Positions 1 through 11,300 of a DNA stretch of 64,000 nt are shown one piece after another. The DNA is from Lingula anatina (taxonomy: Eukaryota > Brachiopoda > Lingulata > Lingulida > Lingulidae). Below the pieces are notes generated by a model, which was not told where the DNA came from, ran no database searches, and was given only the letters and a program-made list of their open reading frames with translations. How positions within the stretch are numbered: position 1 is the first letter of the stretch; each line of letters starts with the position of its first letter. A program made the position numbers and the translations under genes. Location of the stretch: NCBI RefSeq assembly GCF_001039355.2, contig NW_019775553.1:165729-229728 (forward strand), in the 5' to 3' direction.

Positions 1-195
1 GAAAAGGGTTTTGTACATTAGATGACAAAAAGTTAATACAAGGGTCTACTAATTTTATAAATATGTCAAAATATCAGTATCTGTCTCATCTCTGTCCTTT
101 GACATTATGATTGCAAAACATATTCATGAAAAAAATAAGAATTACAGACAAAGCTATATCTTAATTAATAACCAAACAAAATCATTGTTGCTTAC

Positions 196-604
196 TTTAA
201 ATACTAATGTCTCAGAACCAAAAGTGGCTTCTGATCTGGATTGGTCCTTATCAGACTTCAGTTTCTTTCTTTTTATACCATCCTTAGAAGAACTTCCTCG
301 TTTCCTTGATTTATTTTCTTTAGTCTGTTATATACAATATGCTGGTTAATTAATGACAAAGACAAAAAGACAATAACAATTAATTGATTCAGATCATTTA
401 AAAAATGCAAATGGATTTTTACAAAAACAATAATGCAAAGCAAGATTGAGCATTTACTTTCAAGAAAATGTATAAATCGAAAACTGACTATAATAATCAG
501 ACAAATGGACCTACCTTGAAAAAGTCCTCATCTACATTTGTTATCTGACTGTTTTTGCTTTTTTCCTTCCCACCGCGTGGAAAAGCCTCTTCAATTGCAG
601 CCAT
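196..604 (-). CDS. Second copy of RRP5 exons 1-2, probably an unmerged haplotype
   Basis: Exon 1 (604-515) and exon 2 (324-196) encode the same 73 residues as the exons at 3418-3329 and 3135-3007, with the same splice sites. The copy lies downstream of exon 4 in gene orientation, where exon 5 would be expected. It could be the start of a second, tandem RRP5 gene running off the window, but the single-N junction at 1744 and near-identity of introns and upstream DNA favour two alleles left in series by the assembler. Confidence 0.7.
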
Positions 605-1106
605 TTTCTAGTAACTGGAATAAAAGGAAGTTGATTACTGGGAGAAATGGACAGGAATTGTACTGTATGTGTCCATAATTCTGTCTCCCAATAGTTATAG
701 ATTATGAAAAAGAAATTATCTGAACTGTCTAACAGCATGGCTCCTTTTTCTTTAAGCCCACCTAATCCCTACTTTGAGCCTACATCACAAGCAGCTTTTC
801 CTAAGCATCAGATGGCACTCTAGTTTGACTTCCAAGTTCAACAGAGGCATAAGGACCCGATTCTGGTATTTTCATATTTCGGATTGGATTTAAAAAAATA
901 AGGAAGGATGCAGCCCATTTAATTTAAGGTAGGTGAGGTTAATCCAAGGTCTTTTTCTTATATTATAAATAAATAAATTAATTAATTAATTGAGCCTATT
1001 TTCTGCATATTTGTTTCAGAAGCTTCAATTAGATTTTACACTATAGGGTACTGGTATATGAGGTATGTACTAACTAGTACAGTGATTCAATTTGAAAATA
1101 CTTAAA

Positions 1107-1279
1107 AGTTTGCATATCCACCCTGATGCAAGAGCTCTCAAATTTTTTATTTTACATCATCCACTCACGTTGCTTTGGCAACGGGAAAACAGGACGGTTT
1201 TATAGGAGTATGCGAGTGGAGGAGATTTGAGAGAAGACAAAATTTTAAGAGCTCCTGCATCAAGATGGGTGTGCAAACT
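1107..1279. mobile_element. Foldback element upstream of RRP5 (copy A)
   Basis: The ends are inverted repeats of about 36 bp, starting AGTTTGCATATCCACCCTGA on the left and ending in TGTGCAAACT on the right, with GAGCTC in each arm. There is no coding capacity. The size and structure fit a MITE or foldback element. No clear target-site duplication was seen. Confidence 0.6.
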
Positions 1280-1743
1280 GGCTTTTTTTTTTTTTTTTTT
1301 TTTTTACATGGTGCCACTAAAAAGCTAAATAACTTTTGACCTATATGATATAGCCCTAAGATTTAAATGTTCTGCTCATAATCAGATAAGTAGCTATATA
1401 CGCTTTAAATTTCAAGTCTCTAACTTAATCAAAAAGTAAAAATCATGTGTGGACTCATCATCATGTTTCAATGTTGGGATTTTGTGACCTGCAGCCTGCA
1501 AGGATATGGTGTACTGTAGAAGTGTTCATAAACTCAGCTCTGTTTTGTGTATAATTTCACTCCGCACATAATCAGTGGAACATTCAGTGTACTGCTTCGT
1601 GATCTCTAAATATGAAATCTCTTGAAACTCACATGCTTACCAATTTGCTGTTACACCAACATGCCGTACATGCTTTGCTCACGTTGTTTAACTTTCTGCG
1701 GGATGACTGTCACGAATGTAACGTGATTTCACGAGACATAGAG

Positions 1744-1744
1744 N
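1744..1744. other. Single-N assembly junction
   Basis: One undetermined base exactly at the end of the duplicated block. A second one at 11340 also adjoins duplicated sequence, which suggests contigs joined without resolving heterozygosity. Confidence 0.85.
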
Positions 1745-1774
1745 ACAGTTTTCCACTTATCGTGTTATCGGTAA

Positions 1775-1865
1775 AAGTGCACGGCGACGACGGCAACGAC
1801 GGCGACGACGACGACAGACGCAGATGACGGCTATATGTACAGACACATCTTCTCTGTACATAAAA
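1775..1865. repeat. Dispersed CGACGG-rich repeat, copy 1
   Basis: A GTGCACGGCGACGACGGC-type trinucleotide-rich core is followed by ACAGACGCAGATGACGGC and then TATGTACAGACACAT. The same order of parts occurs in reverse orientation at 22316-22430, so this is a dispersed element and not only a local microsatellite. Confidence 0.65.
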
Positions 1866-2105
1866 ATGACATGATAGAAACTTTGAGCTTAAAAACAGCA
1901 ACATATAAGCTTTGAGCCCCTTATCATGCCCACTTTCAATTTTGACCTGCACTGTAAGGCAGTAAAAGTATCAATAAAAGTTTGAGCCAAAATGGGAACA
2001 GTGATATGTTTCTTCCATTATAAATTACTTACTAAGATCAAGAAATGCACATGGCTCTCTTGTGTTCACATCTAATGAAATGAAAATTTCAAGATGGTCA
2101 CCTAC

Positions 2106-3418
2106 CATTCCTCCCTTTAATCCTGAGGCTTGAAGGGACTTGTTCACCTCGCCTGGGTTGATAGTTAGCTTCAACCTTTTCTTCCCTGCTTTTTTCCCTC
2201 CTACTAACTCAACACACTTGCAGCACAGAACTTGGCCCACAGTGAACAGGTCATGTAGGCTAGGTATGTCCTTCCAAAAACAAAAAAGTCAAAGTGCATG
2301 GACAATATTCATACAATTCTCAATTTTGATGAACATTTGAAAATCAATTTGTTAAACACTTGAAAAAATACTTTTTACCGAAAATTACTTTATAAAACTT
2401 TTCTTCTCCTTTGTACCATGATATGATATGATAGGTGCTACTTGTACTTGTTCACCTCACTATAGTTCACTTCTTTTCCTTTATCTTCTTTTCACTGTAA
2501 AAGGTTATAAAACACCATAAAAACTTTCAATCATTAAGTCTTACCTCTTCTTTCTCACCATCATTACTTGCCACCATCTGCTGCAATAGCTTAGTATAGG
2601 TGTCACTTATGCTTGTTATGGGGACAAACCCCTTCAATCCATTGGGGAGATTGAGAACCAACTCATATTCTTGGATCTCTTTCACACATCCTAAGATCAG
2701 CATTCCTGGAGATACAGCCTACAGCAAGCATTTTAAGATGGTTGAATTGAGGAAGAAAACAACAAGCTATAAAATGTAACTCTTTTCCTTTACCTTTTAT
2801 AATAATATACTGAAAAGGGTTTTGTACATTAGATGACAAAAAGTTAATACAAGGGTCTACTAATTTTATAAATATGTCAAAATATCAGTATCTGTCTCAT
2901 CTCTGTCCTTTGACATTATGATTGCAAAACATATTCATGAAAAAAATAAGAATTACAGACAAAGCTATATCTTAATTAATAACCAAACAAAATCATTGTT
3001 GCTTACTTTAAATACTAATGTCTCAGAACCAAAAGTGGCTTCTGATCTGGATTGGTCCTTATCAGACTTCAGTTTCTTTCTTTTTATACCATCCTTAGAA
3101 GAGCTTCCTCGTTTCCTTGATTTATTTTCTTTAGTCTGTTATATACAATATGCTGGTTAATTAATGACAAAGACAAAAAGGCAATAACAATTAATTGATT
3201 CAGATCATTTAAAAAATGCAAATGGATTTTTATAAAAACAATAATGCAAAGCAAGATTGAGCATTTACTTTCAAGAAAATCATGTATAAATCGAAAACTG
3301 ACTATAATAATCAGACAAATGGACCTACCTTGAAAAAGTCCTCATCTACATTTGTTATCTGACTGTTTTTGCTTTTTTCCTTCCCACCGCGTGGAAAAGC
3401 CTCTTCAATTGCAGCCAT
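2106..3418 (-). CDS. PDCD11: RRP5/PDCD11 homologue, first four coding exons (3' part missing)
   Basis: RRP5 is a nucleolar multi-S1-domain RNA-binding protein needed for pre-rRNA processing of both ribosomal subunits. Four exons read in frame on the minus strand: 3418-3329 (30 codons), 3135-3007 (43), 2718-2545 (58) and 2270-2106 (55), each with GT-AG borders and phase-0 junctions. Residues 1-12 read MAAIEEAFPRGG, close to the N-terminus I know for animal PDCD11. Exon 2 is Lys/Arg/Ser-rich and looks like a nucleolar signal. Exon 3 contains GMLILGCVKEIQEYELVLNL, the start of the first S1 fold, and exon 4 continues with Lys-rich S1-type sequence. About 186 residues are present; the family is roughly 1,700-1,900, so most of the gene is missing. 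Further exons should lie below 2106, but a second copy of exons 1-2 is found there instead. Confidence 0.88.
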
Positions 3419-4556
3419 TTTCTAGTAACTGGAATAAAAGGAAGTTGATTACTGGGAGAAATGGACAGGAATTGTACTGTATGTGTCCAGAATTCTGTCT
3501 CCCAATAGTTATAGATTATGAAAAAGAAATTATCTGAACTGTCTAACACCATATGGCTCCTTTTTCTTTAAGCCCACTTCATCCCTACTTTGAGCCTACA
3601 TCACAACCAGCTTTTTCTAAGCATCAGATGGCACTCTAGTTTGACTTCCAAGTTCAACAGAGTCATATGGACCCGATTTTGGTATTTTCATATTTCGGAT
3701 TGGATTTCAAAAAATAAGGAAGGATGCAGCCCATTTAATTTAAGGTAGGTGCACCAAGTGTGAGGTTAATCCAAGGTCTTTTTCTTATATTATAAATAAA
3801 TAAATTAATTAATTGAGCCTATTTTCTGCATATTTGTTTCAGAAGCTTCAATTAGATTATACACTATAGGGTACTGGTATATGAGGTATGAACTAACTAG
3901 TACAGTGATTCAATTTGAAAATACTTAAAGTTTGCATATCAACCCTGATGCAAGAGCTCTCAAATTTTTTATTTTACATCATCCACTCATGTTGCTTTGG
4001 CAATGGGAAAACTGGATGGTTTTATAGGAGTATGCGAGTGGAGGAGATTTGAGAGAAGACAAAATTTTAAGAGCTCCTGCATCAAGATGGGTGTGCAAAC
4101 TGGCTTTTTTTTTTTTTTTTTTTTGACATGGTGCCACTAAAAAGCTAAATAACTTTTGACCTATATGATATAGCCCTAAGATTTAAATGTTCTGCTCATA
4201 ATCAGATAAGTAGCTATATACGTTTTAAATTGCAAGTCTCTAACTTAATCAAAAAGTAAAAATCATGTGTGGACTCATCATCATGTTTCAATGTTGGGAT
4301 TTTGTGACCTGCAGCCTGCAAGGATATGGTGTAATGTAGAAGTGTTCATAAACTCAGCTCTGTTTTGTGTATAATTTCACTCCGCACATAATCAGTGGAA
4401 CATTCAGTGTACTGCTTCGTGATCTCTAAATATGAAATCTCTTGAAACTCACATGCTTACCAATTTGCTGTTACACCAACATGCATGCTTTGCTCACGTT
4501 GTTTAACTTTCTGCGGGATGACTGTCACGAATGTAACGTGATTTCACGAGACATAG
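2812..4556. repeat. Large direct duplication, copy B
   Basis: Partner of 1-1743. This copy joins correctly to exons 3 and 4 at 2718-2106, so it is the one to use for the gene model. Beyond 4556 the sequence differs from what follows the N at 1744. Confidence 0.9.
3929..4101. mobile_element. Foldback element upstream of RRP5 (copy B)
   Basis: Same element as at 1107-1279, carried along in the duplicated block. It lies about 500 bp upstream of the RRP5 start codon. Confidence 0.6.
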
Positions 4557-5655
4557 AGTTGTAGGACCTTGACTTTACCAACTTCTCCAGGTAAACCGTT
4601 TCTTTCTTTTTTTGCATACAACGACATATTTGTGGGCATTTTTTGTGTTGAAATAGAAATATGGCACATAAATTTATCAATGGCTTTACTGTCATAAGAC
4701 AAAACCATTAAATAAGGGAACAATAATAAGGCAAACATCAGCGTCTTGAGACTAGAAAGCCGACAAGCGTGATCGGATTTTGTGGATGCATTCAGCTTAT
4801 CTGCTCCCGATTTTTTCTTTTATTATCCGGGTATCGGCTACCCCAGTATCTTTTGTCCTGTGCGGTTGATTAGCACATAGATTTGTTTTGTTTTTTATAT
4901 ATGCTGTAGTGATCGATACTGAAGTCATAATGTAAACTATTTCAGATGAAAGTCGATCTACAGAGCTTAAAGACCCCAATTTTCACCCATTTTCACCCAT
5001 GCCTCGTTTGATACCGTAGACTATTAGTGAACTTAAACTCTCACATGAATTGCACAGTGATGAAAATCTCGAAAAAAAGGCTGCTTACACTTACAAAATT
5101 CAGGTCTGAACAGGCAAGATCCATCAGCTAGTATTGCCAGCATAACCTTAGTAAAGTGTAGAAAGCATATATAGAATGTGCTTAGATGAAATCTTCAGGG
5201 ATAGATCCCTGGCCAAAATGATAACAGAAATATGAGCTTGTACAGATTACATTTGCCATATAAATTCAGGATATTTTTACTGTTTAATACAAATGTTTGG
5301 CAAATGTTAAAAGTATATATATCAGAGTTATTGGGGGGGGGGGGGGGGATCCAAGGGCTTTTTTATGTTAGCATGAAAAGTCATGTGTTAACACTTCTAT
5401 ATATAGACAGTCTTTGATATGTTCTGTTAGCACAACAGTACATAAAGCAGATCATATGAAGGAAAACTAATGCATGGATTTTCATTCTAGGGTCTTTTGT
5501 GGTTCATTTTTGTTTTATATAGGGATGCATGTCTATCTTATAGCATATTTTATTGGGCATATTGTAGATAAAGCATAGAATGGATGATGCCTCCTTTAAA
5601 GTTAATAAAAGTGTTAGACTTTACTATAAGTGCAGTTTTTTATTATTTTAGAACC
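4557..5655. other. Intergenic region between RRP5 and the 98-residue TM protein gene
   Basis: The RRP5 5' end (minus) and the next gene (plus) are head to head across about 2.2 kb including copy B of the duplication. I see no open coding exon here. A non-coding first exon of the plus-strand gene is expected, because an AG acceptor precedes its start codon, but I could not place it. A G-run of 16 lies at 5333-5348. Confidence 0.55.
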
Positions 5656-6264
5656 ATGGGTATCACTTATGTGAAACCAACAGATGGGTTCAATGCTGCT
5701 GAAAGAGAAGTCAACAAGGCATGTAAAAGTACCTTTGACAGAATGTTTTGTATGAAAACTGCGACAGGAAAAGGAAATGTAAGTGAAACATAGACAACCA
5801 TTAAAAGCACATATACACAAGGCGATTGTCTCACAGATGGAGTTAATGACTCAGCTCACCAAAATGTTAAGGTTTGCTGATTACTTAGATTTGCATTATT
5901 ATATAGTGATAATGACAAATTAGAAACTACTTCATTGTCGAAACATAATTATTAAATATATTATAGGTACTATCTGTTGCTAACTTTTACATGATAATGA
6001 CTTTTATTTATATTGTAAGTTGGAAAAAAACCTAAGCACTTATTTTAGTTGTTAAATATTATGGTATCACTATTTTCTTTTGATTTTCAGATTGTTAATG
6101 CATACTTCTGGCTCGGAGTCGTTGCATATTTTGTCCTTAAAAGGAGGAACAAGCAAAAGAAAGAATTAAAAGAGAAAGAAGAAATGGAAAAGCAGAAGAT
6201 AGAAGTTGCTTATGATATTGTACGGCAGTATGAACAGGCTATAGCAAATAATCAGAAGATTTAA
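5656..6264 (+). CDS. Unrecognised 98-residue single-TM protein with charged coiled-coil tail
   Basis: Two exons, 5656-5778 (41 codons) and 6091-6264 (57 codons plus TAA), join through a phase-0 GT-AG intron. The start is the ATG five bases after a TTTTAG acceptor. An upstream exon, coding or not, may exist. Residues 1-41 are mixed and polar. Residues about 45-57 (AYFWLGVVAYFVL) form one hydrophobic segment, followed at once by KRRNKQKK and a Lys/Glu-rich helix likely to form a coiled coil. There is no signal peptide, so a small tail- or inner-anchored membrane protein is likely; organelle unknown. I do not recognise the family. The tail AYDIVRQYEQAIANNQ matches the pattern of the tail of the protein encoded at 16463-19528, on the other side of UBE2Q. 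Confidence 0.72.
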
Positions 6265-6560
6265 TAAAAGTCGAAATTAGGAACTTTGAAATTTACTTAT
6301 AGAACTCTATACCATACTGAGTGGATATTTGATGTTTGTTTACCTATTGAGGAAATTCACAAAGAGAGACACCTTGCACTTAAATAAGGATACGGATTTG
6401 ATTGAACTGTTGAAATACACTCGCGTCACAGAGTTAACTTTAGAAAGTGGAGCATAACAGCATATGTGAAAAGAGTTCTTTAGGTACAAAAAAGCGTAAA
6501 TTCAATATTGAGAATATAACAATGTCATATTTCTTGGTTTTCTAGTTGAATCAGTAATTG

Positions 6561-6566
6561 AATAAA
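6561..6566 (+). terminator. Poly(A) signal AATAAA
   Basis: AATAAA lies 297 bases after the stop codon of the 98-residue TM protein, a plausible 3'-end signal. Confidence 0.55.
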
Positions 6567-7049
6567 CCTTGATCGTTATTTCTCTTTTTATGGTTCTTAA
6601 TTTACAAATGGTAACATATCTGAAACAATTTGATATATGTCATCTGCTGCTGTTTAACTAATTATTGGAGTTTAGAGAGCTGGAGATTTTTTGTAAAAAC
6701 TGGGACTAGCTGACATACTGTGGCATAGAAATTAATCTAATACATAATTAAATATGAAAAAGAAAGTTTCTCCTTGCATCAGGGGTAAAATGTTTTTTTG
6801 TATGTTATGAATGAGATCACACTTTTACCAACCCTTGCCCATTTCTAAAATGTTGGGTATGTTGCGTAACAATGAACATGGACAAACATTAGTTTCTAAA
6901 AATATTAAAAGTCTCCAGTTTTACATATTTGGATTAACCAGTCCCTGTTATTATTTGAGCCCATATCATAATATTCCATTCAGTATTCGTCAGCAGTATT
7001 GTGACTAAAATGACACCTAGATCTACCTTTTTCAATGAACATCACAAAT

Positions 7050-7222
7050 CTGGGGTAGCGCTAGCAATTTTTTTCACTTAGCCAAATCACCACATTTTTG
7101 TCTATTTGTTATCAAAATGGTTATAATTTGGCTAAAATATGTCAAATCAAGCCCTTTTTCTTTAGCCAATTTAAGTCAGTTTTAGCATTTGGCTAAATTG
7201 GCGAGTGTTAGCGCTACCCCAG
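7050..7222. mobile_element. Small MITE-like element with 14-bp inverted ends
   Basis: The left end CTGGGGTAGCGCTA is mirrored by TAGCGCTACCCCAG at the right end. The interior of about 145 bp is AT-rich, with repeated TTTAGCCAA and TTGGCTAAA motifs pointing in both directions. No coding capacity. Confidence 0.65.
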
Positions 7223-8214
7223 CAAATGTAAATCGTCATCATCATAAACATCATCAAAATTACTTGCCTGAAATTCCCTGATATGGAATGACACTCACAT
7301 TTATGTAAGTTAAATGATTAGAAAAGGTTACTTCCAGTAGCCTTAAGTGAGGTACATTTTTATTCAACTTATTGATTCTTACTTAGTCCAGTTGACTGGT
7401 TTTAAGAAAATGAATTTCATCAGCTAGACTGTTACAGTAAGGGAAGGCAGTGAACAACATGATAGCACTATACAAAATTTTTTTGTAAGCAAAAGAAAAT
7501 TCAGTCTTCCTTTCACAAAAAAGGAAAAGTAAAACAAAAAACAGTTTAACAATTATGGGTGGACATCACATGGATAACAAAAATTAATAATATATAGATC
7601 TAAAGTAGTCTTATTTTTGTTCAACATATCCGATTTTGACATGTCCTTTTTGAACTTTACATTTACATAAGAATATTTTCTCTTCCAAGTGGTAGACTCT
7701 ACAAAATGGAAACTCTATCCCTAATAATGTCTACATATCTTAACAACTGCAACCAGTTCAAATTCACATCTAACAACTCAAAAGAGGCTAAGATCCGATA
7801 ACACCACTATCTTTCGCTAAATATAAGTTTTCTAATGAACTTATGTCACAACAAATGATCCAACTTCAGGCTTTCTTCTGAGAAAATAAACTGTGCTGTA
7901 ACTTTAGCCCAGTAGCGTTTTATCTTTATGAATACTACTCTCACTAGTACCCTGGTACTACTTAATTTGCATCAGTTGAAGCCGAAAGCTTAGATCTAAG
8001 GTTCCTGGGTACGAGTAGGTAGCTAAAAATTACACATGTTAACTCTGGTATTTAGTTCCAATAAATTATACTGTTATGTGGATATGTTTTTACTTAGTAA
8101 ATCTGAAGTAAAAAAAAACACAGGCTGTTATATGGCGAACCACTCATGTTTTGTAACGCGACTACACGATTAGACGCATGTATTCAGTAGCGTTTGCCTG
8201 TGACCGTATTTTCT

Positions 8215-8290
8215 TTTGAGGTCACTGCACATGCGTGTTGCCTTTAGGGCAGCCATATTGAGAGTGCACAGAAAGAAAAACTTTTTGTTT
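8215..8290 (+). promoter_or_regulatory. Probable UBE2Q core promoter / 5' UTR
   Basis: About 100 bases before the start codon lie a CACATGCGTG stretch (NRF1-like half site) and GCAGCCATATTG (YY1-like CCAT core). Both types are common near TATA-less housekeeping promoters. This is motif reading only. Confidence 0.3.
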
Positions 8291-8358
8291 AGTGTAATTT
8301 TTTTTCATAGGAAAGTAAAATGGGTTTTCTAAGATGATGAAATGAAAAGAAACGAACA

Positions 8359-11300
8359 ATGGCCTGTTTCAAGACTTTGAAGGAGGATATAAAGCTTTTG
8401 GAGACCACGTTTCCGAAGAATCACGAACGATTTCAGGTCGTTTCCGCGTCTGTTGATGAATTGACTTGTCGATTTATCACGAAAAGCGGAGAACGTTTGG
8501 AAATTCACGCAAACATTACAGTGAGTATCCTGGGATAATTAAAAGGACCACATTATACTCCATTTCTTCCTAGATAATGAGGGAAATCATGTAGGGTATA
8601 TATAATTGTATGTAAAGCATTTGGCACGGTTAACTGATGAAAGTTGTAAAGACATATCTGAAGGAAGGCTTCATTTGCACATTAACCATCTCTTTCCCCC
8701 TCTTTTAAAATTAACTAATGCACAGGGACATGTAAAAATGTAAATATTCTTTCATATATACATTTATTCAAGAACGCTTTTCTAGATGTGGGAAAGGAGA
8801 TTATGTCCACCAGGAGGCTTTGTTTAACTGCCATGATCATTTTTCCATCTCCGGCATACCTATTTTACTATTTTCAATATTAACTGAAGGTGCATATAAA
8901 ATTATTTAGATGTCAGCCTCAAAATAGACCCTGTCATAATCCATCTGCAGTCACTGGATGCAGCTTTGCAAGGATTTTTGGAGCTGATAATTAATAAATG
9001 TAATCTCAGTAGCAGAAAAAAAACAAACACTTTATATCATTTATGAAATCAGTAGGTGACAGATGATGGGATAAAGACAGAGTTTAAAAGAAATTTATAT
9101 AGTAAGTATGTGCTGAAAACGGTAGCTGGGTATTTCCGTCAGCCTTCAGAGTGGGTCACTGCTCAACTTCTCAAATGAATATGATACATATCTTGTTTTA
9201 GGAAACCTATCCTCAGACAGCACCGATCTGGTTTTCAGAGACTGAAGATGCTACAGTATCAACTGCCATAGAACAACTCTGTGATACCACCCCGGAAAAT
9301 TTCACTGTAAGATTCATTTTTATATTATGATAATGTTGTCATGGTGGAATTAGCCAAAATTCCTCTTTGCAGTTTCATTTTTTGCACCACTTCCCAATCC
9401 CATGAGTTGATGTGAAAAGTGGAATCCCTTATTGTTTTCAGATTATAAGACAGGTCCAAATGTTGGTGAGCATACTCAGTCAGCTGCAAGATTTGCCATT
9501 GCCACAAGAAATCAGAGGTCTAGACAGGACGTCAACAATTAAAGTAAGTGAGAAATTAAAGATCCCTATTTATTTTATTGTATTGTGTTAAGATGCATCA
9601 TATACCAGAATTAGGACAGATTTGAGTTCAATACATTCAATAAGTTAACACTTTGAACACTACAAGACTTTATCTATGCAAAAAATCTAAAATTCCATGC
9701 CAGGTGTTAGCTTGAGTGTACATCATTTAAATTCTAAGATAATAATTTCAATATCCTTTCAGAATCATCACTCATCTACTTCTAAAGACACAGAGTTATT
9801 TGAAGAGGAAGATGAAGATGAAATAGAAGATCATGATGACTTGCATTATGAGATGGAAGAGGAGCAACAGTAAGTGTTTTTACATCAGTGTAAGGTGGAG
9901 AAAAAGTATTTTCGTTTGGATTTATGCCTAGTTTTGTTAGAATATTTGTCTGTTTTGATTCATTTTTACAGCACAGAATAAAGAAATATTTATTGCTAAT
10001 AACTCTCAGAATCATTGTAAATTGCAATGAGCGGATGTGTCTCTGCTGTCCAATACAATTGTTGAGGTATATTCTTTTATAATTTCAAATTTTCACCATC
10101 TTCTTTACTTAGATATCATTGAATCTGTTTCTTTGAATTAAATTAATGATTAAATGAATGTATCTGTGCCAAATTGAATGTCTGTTTTTAATTGGTGATA
10201 CCTACCCAGAAAGCAGTGATCTTCTAGTTATGCCTGAAGTTTAACTTTTCTTAATTGCCAGAGAAAGCAAAGCCAAAGAAGATATTGATGGAATAGATAC
10301 AGAAAACCTTGTGACTCTTGAAAAATTAAAACAGAGTCAGAGACAAAATTATCTTCAGGTGAGAGAAATGCTACCAAAGGCAGGTGTGTCATTATAGGCA
10401 TTATGTACATTGATGTAAATGGAATTAGCACTTTGAAAAAGTTAATAGGCATTCTGTACATCAATATAAATGGAATTAGCACTTTGAAAAAGTGTCTTTG
10501 TTTCGAGACTTCATTTGCAAAAGAAAAGTGTTAATGTTATGTGTATTTGAGGTTTGTAATGTTATGTGTTTAAACTCTAGGGTGCAGTGACTGGTTCTAT
10601 TCAAGCTACAGATCGCCTTATGAAAGAATTAAAGGAAATTTATCGATCAGCCAGCTTCAAGAGTGGTAAGAAAAGAGTTGATTTGACCTTTTTAACAGTC
10701 ATACAGTAACAATTATATATATCACATTTTTTTTGTATTCCCGTGAAGTTTTGTTTGATATAAAAAAGTAAAAAAGTTTTACGTCGTCAAGCTACAAACA
10801 ATACTGTTGCATTTAGACAATTTAAGACATATTTCTTACTGCCGTAGACCTTGTGATTTTTTCATACTTTATCCTTTTTAGGAACCTACTCAGTAGAGCT
10901 AGTCAATGATAGTTTATATGAATGGAATGTGAAAATATATAGGTGAGTATATTTCAGGGACAGTTTGAAAATATGAATTTTTTTTCTTTCTGCATGTCAT
11001 ATTTTGTTTAGAATTATAAAGTATAACTTAATTCATAATGCCAGTATTTTGTTTTCATTCAGAATCATGACCAAAACTAAACATTGATGTTCTGATGAAA
11101 TATCCAAGGTCATTCTTTCTTAGCTTAACATCTTATGGTGTCTACATATAAAAAAATTGCCAAGAATTGTCTGTGACCGCTCCATTTTTTGCAAACTCTT
11201 GATAAAAAAAGTAGATTTCTACAATGGTACAGCTAGCTTTTAGCATGGCACATAATGATGTGTATTAACAGTCTTGACAATTCTGTTGAAGACCTTTATA

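Larger units (their letters stand above)
1..1743. repeat. Large direct duplication, copy A
   Basis: This stretch matches 2812-4556 almost base for base. It covers RRP5 exons 1-2, intron 1 and about 1.1 kb upstream. Differences are scattered substitutions, poly-T length and short indels, for example a missing 10-bp stretch near 927 and a 5-bp difference near 1666. It ends at the single N at 1744. Confidence 0.9.
6567..8358. other. Intergenic region upstream of UBE2Q
   Basis: No coding exon seen. It contains the hairpin element at 7050-7222 and, near the end, the probable UBE2Q promoter and 5' UTR. Confidence 0.6.
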
